A stretch of 64,000 nucleotides of DNA, taken from contig DAIMZL010000001.1 in the NCBI GenBank assembly GCA_036733965.1, forward strand, positions 1 through 64,000, given 5' to 3'. Positions within the stretch are counted from its first letter, which is position 1; the number at the start of each line of letters is the position of its first letter. The notes under the pieces are model-generated. The model saw only the letters and a list, made by a program, of their open reading frames with translations. It was not told the origin of the DNA and did no database searches. Made by a program: the position numbers and the translations under genes. The DNA is from JAEXOD01 sp937930275. GTDB lineage: Bacteria > Bacteroidota > Ignavibacteria > Ignavibacteriales > Melioribacteraceae. This document shows, piece after piece, positions 53,806 to 63,088 of this stretch.

Positions 53806-54729
53806 ATGGAAAATAAAAAATATGAACCAGAAATAAACTTTAAAGACTTGTTAAAAAATCCGATTAGGTTGTTTGGTTGGATTTATCCATTAATTGTTTT
53901 ACTTATTTTAGTAGTCGGAATATTTTATGTTAAACATCTTGATAATATCGGAAAAAATACATACTCGCCGCTATTAACCGATTCATCTTTTATTAAAAAG
54001 GATATCGATGTTGAAATGAAAAAGGGGGGTATTGTTCCCGCTGTTGATCTAAATTTATTAAGCTCGCCAAGTGTGGACTTTATAAATAAGGGAAAAGAAT
54101 TGTTTGTTGCAAATTGCTCATCTTGTCACGGAGAAAGCGGAAGCGGTGACGGACCTGCAGGAGCAGCTCTTAATCCAAAACCGAGAAATTTTAAGGCTAT
54201 AGATGGTTGGACAAACGGTAGAAAAATTTCCGATATGTATAAAACTTTACAAGAAGGGATAATGAAAAACGGAATGGCAGCTTATGAATATTTACCTGCT
54301 TCCGATAGGCTTGCTATCATTAGCTATATTCGTACTTTTGCTAAATTTCCCGAAGTAACTGCTGACGAAATTTCAAATCTTGATGTGACCTACAAACTTT
54401 CAGAAGGTACGAAAATTCCTAATAAAATTCCTGTTAAATTGGCTTCGGAATTAATTAGCAATGAATTTGCAACGGAAATAAACGGTAATTTAATTTCTAA
54501 ATTAAATTTAGATATTAATCAAGCCCAAGGATTAACAGATAAAGTAATTGATGCTATCAAAATTCAAAAATTATTAACAATTCCTGATTCGGTTTGGAAT
54601 AAAAATAATCTCGAAAATATTATTTTACAAAACCCAAATTCGTTTGGACTGAAAACATCAATAGTAACTTTAAGTGATACCGAATGGGACGGATTATTTA
54701 ATGTTTTATCAAAATATAAGATAAATTGA
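53806..54729 (+). CDS. Membrane-anchored monoheme cytochrome c with extra C-terminal domain
   Basis: A 307-residue protein with one membrane helix (about 21-42) and a class I cytochrome c domain: KGKELFVANCSSCHGESGSGDGPAGAALNPKPRNF (Cys104, Cys107, His108) through MAAYEYLPASDRLAIISYIRTF, with a Met ligand near NGMAAY. Residues about 190-307 form a further domain without a motif I can name. It lies 12 bp after actF and overlaps the SCO gene by 4 bp. It may be the link that hands electrons from alternative complex III to the oxidase, since the oxidase subunit II here has no heme c. Confidence 0.85.
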   Translation: MENKKYEPEINFKDLLKNPIRLFGWIYPLIVLLILVVGIFYVKHLDNIGKNTYSPLLTDSSFIKKDIDVEMKKGGIVPAVDLNLLSSPSVDFINKGKELFVANCSSCHGESGSGDGPAGAALNPKPRNFKAIDGWTNGRKISDMYKTLQEGIMKNGMAAYEYLPASDRLAIISYIRTFAKFPEVTADEISNLDVTYKLSEGTKIPNKIPVKLASELISNEFATEINGNLISKLNLDINQAQGLTDKVIDAIKIQKLLTIPDSVWNKNNLENIILQNPNSFGLKTSIVTLSDTEWDGLFNVLSKYKIN

Positions 54730-55493
54730 TGAAAAAACTATTACTAATTTTTGTGTTTATAAGCGGATATGTATTCTCACAAAATACTCACGTTGATGTA
54801 GGAATTGACGAAAAATTAGATCAATTTTTACCTCCGGAGGCAGTTTTTATTGATTCGGACGGTAAACAGATAACTATTGAAAATTTAATTAGTAAACCAA
54901 CAATTCTATCTTTAGTATATTATGAGTGTCCGGGCGTATGCAGTCCGTTATTATCGGAACTTAGCCATACTATTGAAAAAGTTGATTTAGAAATAGGAAT
55001 TGATTATCAGGTTATAACAATAAGTTTTAATGATAGGGAAGATTATAAACTTGCCGATAAATGGAAACAGATTTATTTAGGCGGAATGAAAAAAAGAATT
55101 GATCCGAAAGCATGGAAATTTTTAACCGGTGATAGTATTAATATTCGTAAAATTACTAATGCAGTCGGTTTTTACTTTAAACCTTACTCAAAAGATTTTA
55201 TTCATGCTGCATCTTTATTTATTATTTCGCCAAATAGAAAAATTACAAGATATATTTTTGGCACACAATTTAATCCGTTTGATGTAAAAATGGCACTAAT
55301 TGAAGCTAAAAGCGGAAAATCAAATCCGACTATAGCAAAAGTATTAGAATTTTGTTACAGTTATGACCCCGAAGGTAGGAATTATAAATTGAACGTTACA
55401 CGTATTGTCGGCGTTATAATGTTAATAACTTTAACTATTTTTATTGTAGTAGTCGTTAAAAAGAAAAAAGTAAAAAGGAGTATAGATGAGTAA
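54726..55493 (+). CDS. SCO1/SenC copper chaperone
   Basis: A 255-residue thioredoxin-fold protein that delivers copper to the CuA site of cytochrome oxidase. It has a signal peptide, the copper-binding YYECPGVCSPL (Cys68, Cys72) and His160 in DFIHAASLF, and a C-terminal membrane helix (about 220-243) that anchors it. The start overlaps the cytochrome gene by 4 bp and its end overlaps COX1 by 8 bp, so it is made together with its client. Confidence 0.93.
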   Translation: MMKKLLLIFVFISGYVFSQNTHVDVGIDEKLDQFLPPEAVFIDSDGKQITIENLISKPTILSLVYYECPGVCSPLLSELSHTIEKVDLEIGIDYQVITISFNDREDYKLADKWKQIYLGGMKKRIDPKAWKFLTGDSINIRKITNAVGFYFKPYSKDFIHAASLFIISPNRKITRYIFGTQFNPFDVKMALIEAKSGKSNPTIAKVLEFCYSYDPEGRNYKLNVTRIVGVIMLITLTIFIVVVVKKKKVKRSIDE

Positions 55494-57126
55494 CGGAAAC
55501 GTTACACCGCATGTATCTTTTTATGAACAAGGTACAAATAATTATAAAGGTATAAAAGCTTGGATTTTTAGTACAGACCATAAGCGAATCGGTTTGTTAT
55601 ATTTGATATCCATTCTTTCCTTTTTTGTAGTTGGTGCAATAATAGGCGTTTTAATGCGCCTTGAGTTAATTGCTCCGGGTAAAACAATAATGGATGCACA
55701 AACTTATAATACGCTTTTTACTTTACACGGCGTAATAATGATATTTTTGTTTATTGTACCCGGACTTCCCGCAATTTTTGGCAATTTCTTTTTGCCTATC
55801 CAGATAGGTGCAAAAGATGTTGCATTCCCTCGATTAAATTTGCTTTCGTGGTGGATTTATATGATTGGAGCATTTTTAGTGCTTATTTCGTTATTTTTAC
55901 CGGGAGGTCCGATTGATACGGGATGGACATTTTATATACCTTATAGTGTAAGAACTACAACAAATGTTTCAATGGCAATTTTTGCTGCATTTGTTTTGGG
56001 ATTTTCTTCAATACTTACAGGCATAAATTTTATTACTACTGTTCATAGATTACGTGCTCCGGGCATGAACTTTTTTAGAATGCCACTGTTTGTTTGGGCA
56101 AACTATGCCACTGCTTGGATACAGATTATTGCAACTCCGGTAATAGGTATTACTATAATTTTAGTAATTTTAGAGCGCGTTTTCGGGGTTGGTATATTTG
56201 ACCCGGCTTTAGGCGGGGATCCAATTTTATACCAACATTTGTTCTGGATTTATTCTCATCCGGCTGTTTATATAATGATTCTTCCTGCAATGGGAGTAGT
56301 TTCGGAAATAATTCCGACTTTTGCAAGGAGGACTATTTTTGGTTATAAGGCTATTGCAATTTCAAGTTTGGCAATAGCCTTTGTAGGTTATCTTGTTTGG
56401 GCACACCATATGTTTACAAGCGGAATTAGTGATACTGCAAGAATGATCTTTTCGTTTTTAACATTTATTGTTGCATTACCAAGCGGAGTAAAAGTTTTTA
56501 ATTGGGTTGCAACAATGTATAAAGGCTCAATTGATCCTAAACCTCCGTTTTTATGGGTTATGGCATTTATAGTTTTATTTTCGATAGGTGGTCTAACCGG
56601 ATTAGTGCTTGGTTCTCTTGCAACCGATATACATTTGCATGATACGTATTTTGTTGTAGCTCATTTTCACTATGTGATGTTTGGCGGAACAGGTACAATA
56701 TTTTTTGCTGCGTTATATTATTGGTATCCAAAAATGTTTGGTAAAATGTATAATTTAAAATTAGCAAACTATACTGTCCTATTGTTTTTCATTGCATTTA
56801 ACTTATTATATTTACCTAAATTCTTTTTAGGATATATGGGAATGCCGAGAAGGTACTATGATTATTTACCTCAATTTTCACATTTGCAATTTATATCTAC
56901 AGTCGGTTCTTGGTTAATGATAATTACGATAGGATTAATAGTTTATAATTTAGTGTATAACTTGTTTAAAGGCAAAAAAGCCCCTGAAAATCCATGGGGT
57001 GGGGTAACCCTGGAATGGCAGACTGCTACACCTCCGCCGTTAGAAAATTTTGAAGAAATACCTGTTGTAACACACGAGCCATACGATTTTAGTCAATTAA
57101 AGGAGATAAAACATGAGCCACTCTGA
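55486..57126 (+). CDS. ctaD: Cytochrome c oxidase subunit I (A2-type)
   Basis: A 546-residue heme-copper oxidase catalytic subunit with about twelve helices. Heme ligands are in LHGVIMIFLF and VAHFHYVMFGG, and CuB ligands in WIYSHPAVYI and WAHHMF. The YSHP sequence in place of a Glu-containing motif marks the A2 subfamily, as in Rhodothermus caa3. It reduces oxygen and pumps protons. It overlaps the SCO gene (8 bp) and COX3 (14 bp). Confidence 0.96.
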   Translation: MSNGNVTPHVSFYEQGTNNYKGIKAWIFSTDHKRIGLLYLISILSFFVVGAIIGVLMRLELIAPGKTIMDAQTYNTLFTLHGVIMIFLFIVPGLPAIFGNFFLPIQIGAKDVAFPRLNLLSWWIYMIGAFLVLISLFLPGGPIDTGWTFYIPYSVRTTTNVSMAIFAAFVLGFSSILTGINFITTVHRLRAPGMNFFRMPLFVWANYATAWIQIIATPVIGITIILVILERVFGVGIFDPALGGDPILYQHLFWIYSHPAVYIMILPAMGVVSEIIPTFARRTIFGYKAIAISSLAIAFVGYLVWAHHMFTSGISDTARMIFSFLTFIVALPSGVKVFNWVATMYKGSIDPKPPFLWVMAFIVLFSIGGLTGLVLGSLATDIHLHDTYFVVAHFHYVMFGGTGTIFFAALYYWYPKMFGKMYNLKLANYTVLLFFIAFNLLYLPKFFLGYMGMPRRYYDYLPQFSHLQFISTVGSWLMIITIGLIVYNLVYNLFKGKKAPENPWGGVTLEWQTATPPPLENFEEIPVVTHEPYDFSQLKEIKHEPL

Positions 57127-57733
57127 TTCAGTTAACACCCATGCTCATAAAGATAATATGGGTGCTAAAATGGGAATGTGGTTATTTCTTTTTACTGAAC
57201 TTCTGCTTTTCGGAGGTCTATTTTTAGTGTATGCGGTTTATAGGTTCCAAAATCCTTTGCAGTTTAAATTAGCTGCAATGGAGCTTAATACAGCTTTAGG
57301 GACTTTGAATACTGTTATATTACTTACAAGTAGTTTAACAGTAGCATTAGCTATAACTGCTTTACAAAAGGGAAATAAATTTTTATCTCTCGTGTTTTTA
57401 GGCATAACTTTAGTTTTTGCTTTCTCATTTATGGTAAATAAATTTTTTGAATGGAGTGCTAAAATTTCACACGGATTGTATCCTAAGTCTGAAGTTATGT
57501 TGAATAAAACTTCAGGTGAAATTTTATTTTTTGGGTTATACTATGTTATGACCGGTTTGCACGGATTGCATGTTTTAATAGGAATAATCATCTTATCGGT
57601 AATGTTTTTTGCAATTTTAAAAGATAAGATTAATGAAAATGATAGTGTTAAATTAGAAAATTCAGGATTATATTGGCATCTTGTCGATTTAATTTGGATA
57701 TTTTTATTCCCGTTATTTTATTTAATACATTGA
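57113..57733 (+). CDS. ctaE: Cytochrome c oxidase subunit III
   Basis: A 206-residue subunit with five helices. KMGMWLFLFTELLLFGGLFLVYAVYRF and YYVMTGLHGLHVLIGII followed by LYWHLVDLIWIFLFPLFYLI are the standard signatures. It stabilises subunit I. It starts inside the end of COX1 and the small COX4-like gene follows after 8 bp. Confidence 0.95.
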   Translation: MSHSDSVNTHAHKDNMGAKMGMWLFLFTELLLFGGLFLVYAVYRFQNPLQFKLAAMELNTALGTLNTVILLTSSLTVALAITALQKGNKFLSLVFLGITLVFAFSFMVNKFFEWSAKISHGLYPKSEVMLNKTSGEILFFGLYYVMTGLHGLHVLIGIIILSVMFFAILKDKINENDSVKLENSGLYWHLVDLIWIFLFPLFYLIH

Positions 57734-57741
57734 GGTGATAT

Positions 57742-58035
57742 TTGGAAAAGGATAAAACTACTTCACATCATATTACACCGTATTCAACCTATATTATAGT
57801 ATGGGTTTCTTTGATGGCATTAACATCCATAACGGTTGCCATTGCCGGTTTTGACGTGGGATTAACGGGCTTATTTATTGCTCTTTCAATTGCAGCAGTA
57901 AAATCTGCATTGGTTATTAATATTTTTATGCATATTAAATTTGACGAATTAATTTTTAAGGTGTTTTTAGGTGTTAGTTTAATGACGCTTTTTGTTATTT
58001 TTCTGTTAACTTCGTTCGATATACTCAACAGATAG
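57742..58035 (+). CDS. ctaF: Cytochrome c oxidase subunit IV (prokaryotic, small)
   Basis: A 97-residue protein with three helices: TYIIVWVSLMALTSITVAIAG, GLFIALSIAAVKSALVINIFMHIKF and FLGVSLMTLFVIFLLTSFDI. The middle helix with KSALVINIFMHIKFD is typical of the small COX4/CtaF family. It begins with TTG at 57742 preceded by AGGTGAT, which fixes the start. It is a structural subunit of the oxidase. Confidence 0.9.
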   Translation: MEKDKTTSHHITPYSTYIIVWVSLMALTSITVAIAGFDVGLTGLFIALSIAAVKSALVINIFMHIKFDELIFKVFLGVSLMTLFVIFLLTSFDILNR

Positions 58036-58045
58036 AGAGTTTTAT

Positions 58046-58669
58046 ATGATTTTATTATTATCCGGTGATCCGGTTTCAAAAAGCACGCAAACAGTTGATT
58101 CGGTAATGATTTATATTACCGTTATTTCGCTTTTGTTATTATTAGGCGTAACTTTTACTATGATTTATTTTGTTTTTAAGTATCATAGGAAAAAAGGACA
58201 CAAACCTGTTGATATTCACGGAAATATTGCTTTAGAAATTGTATGGATATTAATACCTACAATATTAGTTCTAAGCATGTTTTATTATGGTTATCAGGGC
58301 TATGCGGCTTATAGAATTATTCCACAAAACTCTTTAACTGTTGATGTAACGGCAAGAATGTGGGCTTGGGAATTTAAATATGAAAACGGATATACTGATG
58401 ATACATTATATGTTCCTATAAATCAACCGATTAAATTAAAATTGCATTCTGTTGATGTTAATCATGCTTTTTATTTACCCGCATTTAGATTGAAAGAAGA
58501 TGTTATTATGAATAAGATTAACTATCTATCTTTTACTCCGGAAAAATTAGGTAGCTATGACATTGCTTGTGCAGAGTACTGTGGTTTAAATCACTCAATG
58601 ATGTATACAAAACTTGTAGTACTTACCGAATCTGAATACAAAAACAAAATAGGATTAATTAATAAATAA
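58046..58669 (+). CDS. ctaC: Cytochrome c oxidase subunit II, CuA only
   Basis: A 207-residue subunit with two N-terminal helices (about 21-45 and 65-88) and a cupredoxin domain. The CuA site is complete: His in VDVNHAFYLPAF and CAEYCGLNHSMM with two Cys, His and Met. It ends right after the CuA domain, so it lacks the fused cytochrome c of caa3 enzymes; the enzyme is aa3. The Met-Ile-Leu start gives no classical signal peptide, and the first helix serves as anchor. It comes last in the block, an order (I-III-IV-II) unlike the usual II-I-III. Confidence 0.94.
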   Translation: MILLLSGDPVSKSTQTVDSVMIYITVISLLLLLGVTFTMIYFVFKYHRKKGHKPVDIHGNIALEIVWILIPTILVLSMFYYGYQGYAAYRIIPQNSLTVDVTARMWAWEFKYENGYTDDTLYVPINQPIKLKLHSVDVNHAFYLPAFRLKEDVIMNKINYLSFTPEKLGSYDIACAEYCGLNHSMMYTKLVVLTESEYKNKIGLINK

Positions 58670-58670
58670 A

Positions 58671-59546
58671 TTGGATCTAAAAAAACTAATACAAGTTTTT
58701 ATCGATTTAGGGAAGATTAGGATAACAGTTTTTGTAGCTTTTTCAACTTCAATCGGTTACGTTCTTTATAGCGGAAAAATTGATTTATTTATAATTTTAC
58801 CTTTACTCGGAGTATTTTTTTTAGCAGTAGGTTCATCGGCATTAAATCATTTACAAGAAGCCGATTTTGATAAAGTTATGTCAAGAACCAAAAATAGACC
58901 ATTACCGAGTAAAACGGTAACAAAAAAATTTGTTTTCGGGTTTATTTTATTTTTTGTTTTAATAGGAAGTCTAATTTTATACTATGTTTCATTAAGTTCT
59001 TTGATTTTAGGATTAATAACACTTTTATGGTACAACGGAATATATACACCATTGAAAAAAGTAATGGCAATGGCAGTAGTTCCGGGTTCTGTTATTGGTG
59101 CTCTTCCTCCCTTAATCGGTTGGGTTTCTGCAGGTGGTAACTTGTTTGATCCTACAGGAATAGCTCTTGCATTATCTTTTTTTATTTGGCAAGTACCCCA
59201 TTTTTGGTTATTGTTGTTATTATTCGATACTGAATATAAAGAAGCCGGATATCCTACATTAACAGAAAAGTTTAGCAAATATCAACTTAAGAGAATTTCA
59301 TTTATATGGATTTTTGCTCTTTTTGTAAATTCTTTGCTTATTCCGTTTTTTTATTTTCCTAAAAACTTATTTGCAGTTTTTATTATAATTGCTTTTAGCA
59401 TTTGGCTGTTAGTTTCATCTTTTAGATTATTAAAAGAAAATTTTGATAAAAATATTGTAAAGAAAAGTTTTTTAAATCTTAATTTATACATTTTAATTGT
59501 TGTTTTTACACTATTTATCGATAAATTGTTTTTACAATCAATTTAG
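58671..59546 (+). CDS. ctaB: Protoheme IX farnesyltransferase (heme O synthase)
   Basis: A 291-residue UbiA-family enzyme with about eight helices that adds a farnesyl chain to heme b, giving heme o for the oxidase. The Asp-rich motif reads NHLQEADFDKVMSRTKNRPLPSK, and the second motif region is LLFDTEYKEAGYPTL. It starts with TTG at 58671, 1 bp after ctaC. Heme a synthase (ctaA) is not in the window, so whether the final heme is a or o cannot be told here. Confidence 0.93.
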   Translation: MDLKKLIQVFIDLGKIRITVFVAFSTSIGYVLYSGKIDLFIILPLLGVFFLAVGSSALNHLQEADFDKVMSRTKNRPLPSKTVTKKFVFGFILFFVLIGSLILYYVSLSSLILGLITLLWYNGIYTPLKKVMAMAVVPGSVIGALPPLIGWVSAGGNLFDPTGIALALSFFIWQVPHFWLLLLLFDTEYKEAGYPTLTEKFSKYQLKRISFIWIFALFVNSLLIPFFYFPKNLFAVFIIIAFSIWLLVSSFRLLKENFDKNIVKKSFLNLNLYILIVVFTLFIDKLFLQSI

Positions 59547-59555
59547 GAAGAGAAT

Positions 59556-60878
59556 ATGAATTTTTTAGATAACTTGGTTCTTCCACAATCTGCGGAGCAT
59601 TTGCAACTGCTTAATTATCTATTAGCATTAAGTTTACTTGTATTGATACCGTATTTGGCAGTTTTATTGGGCTTTACTTTTATTTCGGCAATATTTTATC
59701 GAAAAGGTATTAGTAGCTCGAACGAAGAATATTTTAAAATTTCCAAGCTATTAATTGATTCAGTTACATTTAATAAGGTTATGGTTTTGGGATTTGGATT
59801 TATTCCGTTAATAACAACGGGATTAATCTTGGTACAAGTACTTTACTTATCCGGCGTACATGTTGAAAACTACTTTTACATTTCGATAATTTCATTTATA
59901 GTATCATCTTTATTTATATACTCCTTTAAGCATTCATTAGGCATCTATTTGGTAACCAAAACTGTATCAAATAACCAAAGTGATGAAATTGTAAAAGATT
60001 ATGCCGAAAAGACAAAACATATCAATAAAAAATACCCGGCTTGGGGTTTGTTCTTTTTATTAATTTCTGTTTATTTTTTAACTTCAGGAATACAATTATC
60101 AACAAATAATATACTTTGGGGTACTGATTATAATTTTTTTAGCAGTCTTTTATCTTTTAGTACTATTTTTTATTTTTTAGCATTTTTATCATTATCTGTT
60201 TTATTATCTTATTCCGTTTTCATTTTTTTGTTAAAGAAAAACGAAAATGATTTTACCGAAAATTATTTACAAGAATTTTCGAAGACGGGTTTAAGCGGAG
60301 TATTAATTTCTGTAATAACCTACACTTTGTTTATTACATTAAGGTTAGTGTTTACTCCTTATTCAGGACTCTCTTTTGATTACTTTTTGTTGATGATATT
60401 TACATTCGTTTTCTTATTAATCATAGCTAATCAATCTTATAATATGCTAAAAGAATTAAAATTGAAATCAGTTAATTCGGTGTTATTTGTTACTGTTATT
60501 GTAATTCTACTTTCTGTAGTTCAAAACACCTCTGCATTTAGTATTTCATCTAATAGAGAAATTACAAAAATAGCAGACAAATATTTAATATATCAAGATG
60601 AATTTAAACAGAGTCTTGGTATAACAACCGTTGTTATAAGCGGCGAAGAAATTTATAAAGGGAAGTGTATTGCTTGTCATGCATTTGATAAAAAAGTTGT
60701 AGGACCACCGTACAATCAGGTATTAGTGAAATATGAAGGAAAAATAGACGATTTAGTAAAATTTATTCTTAATCCCGTTAAAATAAATCCCGATTATCCG
60801 GCAATGCCAAATCAAGGAGTAAAACCGGCAGAAGCAAAAGCTGTTGCAGAGTATATTTTAAGTACATATAAAAAATAA
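59556..60878 (+). CDS. Multi-spanning membrane protein with C-terminal cytochrome c domain
   Basis: A 440-residue protein. Residues about 15-335 hold eight or nine transmembrane helices. The last 90 residues are a class I cytochrome c: GEEIYKGKCIACHAFDKKVVGPPYNQVLVKYEG (Cys371, Cys374, His375) with a Met ligand in PDYPAMPNQG. The membrane part does not match a family I recognise with confidence. It is the last gene of the respiratory locus, 9 bp after ctaB with GAGA before the ATG. It may be an extra electron carrier held in the membrane near the oxidase. Confidence 0.82.
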   Translation: MNFLDNLVLPQSAEHLQLLNYLLALSLLVLIPYLAVLLGFTFISAIFYRKGISSSNEEYFKISKLLIDSVTFNKVMVLGFGFIPLITTGLILVQVLYLSGVHVENYFYISIISFIVSSLFIYSFKHSLGIYLVTKTVSNNQSDEIVKDYAEKTKHINKKYPAWGLFFLLISVYFLTSGIQLSTNNILWGTDYNFFSSLLSFSTIFYFLAFLSLSVLLSYSVFIFLLKKNENDFTENYLQEFSKTGLSGVLISVITYTLFITLRLVFTPYSGLSFDYFLLMIFTFVFLLIIANQSYNMLKELKLKSVNSVLFVTVIVILLSVVQNTSAFSISSNREITKIADKYLIYQDEFKQSLGITTVVISGEEIYKGKCIACHAFDKKVVGPPYNQVLVKYEGKIDDLVKFILNPVKINPDYPAMPNQGVKPAEAKAVAEYILSTYKK

Positions 60879-60891
60879 TAATTGATTATAA

Positions 60892-61740
60892 ATGTTAAAA
60901 GTTTTAGAAGCTATTGAGCTTAGTACCGAGTACTTAAGCAAAAGGGGAGTGAGTGAAGCAAGGTTAAATGCAGAACTAATGTTGGCTGATATATTAGGGA
61001 TGAAGAGGTTAAACCTATATCTTAATTTTGATAGACCGTTAACAGAAAACGAAAAAGAACTTTATAGAGTATTTTTATCGCGAAGAGTAAAGTTTGAACC
61101 TTTACAATATATACTCGGATATACTGAGTTTTATGGAATAAAAATTTTTGTTAATAAAGATGTCCTTATTCCAAGACCGGAAACGGAACTTTTGGTAGAA
61201 ACAATTCTTGAAAAATTCAAAGACAGATTTGAACCGGATATTTTGGATATTGGTACAGGGAGCGGTGCAATTGCTATAGCGTTAGCTAAAAATTTAAGAT
61301 GTAAAATTAAGGCAATTGATGTATCAGATAAAGCGTTGGAAACAGCTATTTATAATTCCGAATTTAATGACACAAATGATAATATTGAGTTTGCGAAATT
61401 AAATATATTAGATAATAAACTTGATTTGCAAAAATACGATATCATTGTCTCAAATCCTCCTTATGTCGCAAAAGAAGAATACAGTAATTTACAAAAAGAA
61501 ATTCTTGATTTTGAACCGGAAATAGCTATAACTGACGGCGGAAACGGTCTTGTTTTTTACGATAGAATTACTAAAATTGCTAAAGAACATTTAAATGAAA
61601 ACGGAGTATTACTTTTTGAATTAGGTAAAGGACAAGAAGTTGAAGTAAAGCAAATGATGGAGCAAAGAGGTTTTAAAAAAATAGAATTAATTAAAGATTA
61701 TGCAAATATTGTAAGAATTATTAGCGGAGAAGTTTTGTGA
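60892..61740 (+). CDS. prmC: Release factor glutamine methyltransferase
   Basis: A 282-residue enzyme that methylates the GGQ glutamine of peptide chain release factors. The N-terminal helical domain (1-80) is followed by the SAM-binding fold with DIGTGSGAIAIALAKN and the catalytic SNPPYVAKEEY. ILIPRPETELLVE is also a family mark. It overlaps dtd by 4 bp. The three genes prmC-dtd-phosphatase-like are coupled by overlapping codons. Confidence 0.95.
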   Translation: MLKVLEAIELSTEYLSKRGVSEARLNAELMLADILGMKRLNLYLNFDRPLTENEKELYRVFLSRRVKFEPLQYILGYTEFYGIKIFVNKDVLIPRPETELLVETILEKFKDRFEPDILDIGTGSGAIAIALAKNLRCKIKAIDVSDKALETAIYNSEFNDTNDNIEFAKLNILDNKLDLQKYDIIVSNPPYVAKEEYSNLQKEILDFEPEIAITDGGNGLVFYDRITKIAKEHLNENGVLLFELGKGQEVEVKQMMEQRGFKKIELIKDYANIVRIISGEVL

Positions 61741-62186
61741 GAGCTTTAATACAAAGAGTATCGGAAGCGGGTGTATATATTGAAGAGTTGAACTATAAGG
61801 CGGAGATAAATAAAGGAATGGTTATATTATTGGGTATAAAACATGACGATAAACCCGACGATATAAATTTTGTAGCAGATAAATGTACAAATCTTAGAAT
61901 ATTTGAAGATGAAAATGAGAAAATGAACTTGTCATTAAAAGATGTTAACGGTGAGATATTAATAATTTCTCAGTTTACTTTATATGGTGAAACCAGAAAA
62001 GGAAATAGACCAAATTTTACAGATGCCGCGAAGCCGGAAAAAGCTGATAATTATTACAATCTTTTTATACAAAGAATTAAAGAAAATTATAGCGCTGAAA
62101 AAGTGAAGACTGGAGTATTCGGAGCAATGATGAAAGTAAAAATTTACAATGACGGACCTGTTACCGTTTTGGTTGAATCCAAGTGA
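61737..62186 (+). CDS. dtd: D-aminoacyl-tRNA deacylase
   Basis: A 149-residue proofreading enzyme that removes D-amino acids from tRNA. It begins MRALIQRVSEAGVYIE, and the active-site motifs SQFTLYGETRKGNRPNFTDAA and the C-terminal NDGPVTV (Gly-cisPro) are intact. The start is GTG at 61737, overlapping prmC (GTGA). Length is standard. Confidence 0.95.
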   Translation: MRALIQRVSEAGVYIEELNYKAEINKGMVILLGIKHDDKPDDINFVADKCTNLRIFEDENEKMNLSLKDVNGEILIISQFTLYGETRKGNRPNFTDAAKPEKADNYYNLFIQRIKENYSAEKVKTGVFGAMMKVKIYNDGPVTVLVESK

Positions 62187-63088
62187 AAAAAGTAATTTTT
62201 ATCTTTTTAGACGGTGTAGGTATAGGAAAAGAAGATAAAGAAACAAATCCTTTCTTCAAACACGGGTTTAATACCTTTTCAAAGATTTTTGAAAATATTC
62301 CTTCAATAAAAAATATTTCATTTAGTAAACAAGATAAATATGTTTTTCCGATTGATACAATAATGGGAGTAGATGAGTTACCGCAAAGCGGAACCGGTCA
62401 AACTTCTATTTTTTGTGGTTTTAACGCACAAAAGTTTTTAGGAAAACACTTTGGTCCATACCCTCATTCTTCGCTTCATCCATTAATTAAAAAGGAAAAT
62501 ATATTTTCGGAATTAAAAAAAATTGGTAAAAAGCCTTTTTTTGCTAATGCCTATCCTCAAATATATTTTGAACATTTAAAGAAGAGTAATGCAAGAGTAA
62601 GCGTACCTACTTTGTGTAGCTTGTACTCAGATACAAATCTTAATAAATTTGAAAATTTAAAAGTTGGAAAAGCACTTAGTCCGGAAATTGATAATCATAG
62701 ATGGGTTGAGAAACTTAAATATGATTTACCGATAATTACGCCGGAAAAAGCAGCAATTAATCTATTAACTATGATTAGAGAGTTTGACTTTGTTTTATAC
62801 GAATATTTTTTTACTGATCACCTTGGGCATGGTAGATTGAGTGAAGATTTTACAAAATTATACGAAACATTAGATAGGTTTTTATTTACCGTACTCTCAA
62901 ATCACGAAAAAGATTGTACCGTTTTAATAACAACGGATCACGGAAATTTTGAAGACCTAAGCGTAAAATCACATACTTTAAACCCGGGCTTAGCAATTAT
63001 GTCGGGATATAAAGCAGATTCTGCATTCAAATATTTAAAGGATATTTCACAAATAAAACGATTTATTCTTGATGAAATATTTATTTAA
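62183..63088 (+). CDS. Alkaline-phosphatase/phosphoglycerate-mutase superfamily metalloenzyme
   Basis: A 301-residue protein of the metalloenzyme (iPGM/alkaline phosphatase) superfamily. It starts FIFLDGVGIGKED with a metal-binding Asp. LPQSGTGQTSIFCGFNA offers a Thr or Ser nucleophile, and DHLGHG and TTDHGNFED hold further metal ligands. It is shorter than iPGM and lacks the phosphotransferase insert, so the substrate is not known. The GTG start overlaps dtd by 4 bp. comEC starts inside its 3' end. Confidence 0.85.
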   Translation: MKKVIFIFLDGVGIGKEDKETNPFFKHGFNTFSKIFENIPSIKNISFSKQDKYVFPIDTIMGVDELPQSGTGQTSIFCGFNAQKFLGKHFGPYPHSSLHPLIKKENIFSELKKIGKKPFFANAYPQIYFEHLKKSNARVSVPTLCSLYSDTNLNKFENLKVGKALSPEIDNHRWVEKLKYDLPIITPEKAAINLLTMIREFDFVLYEYFFTDHLGHGRLSEDFTKLYETLDRFLFTVLSNHEKDCTVLITTDHGNFEDLSVKSHTLNPGLAIMSGYKADSAFKYLKDISQIKRFILDEIFI

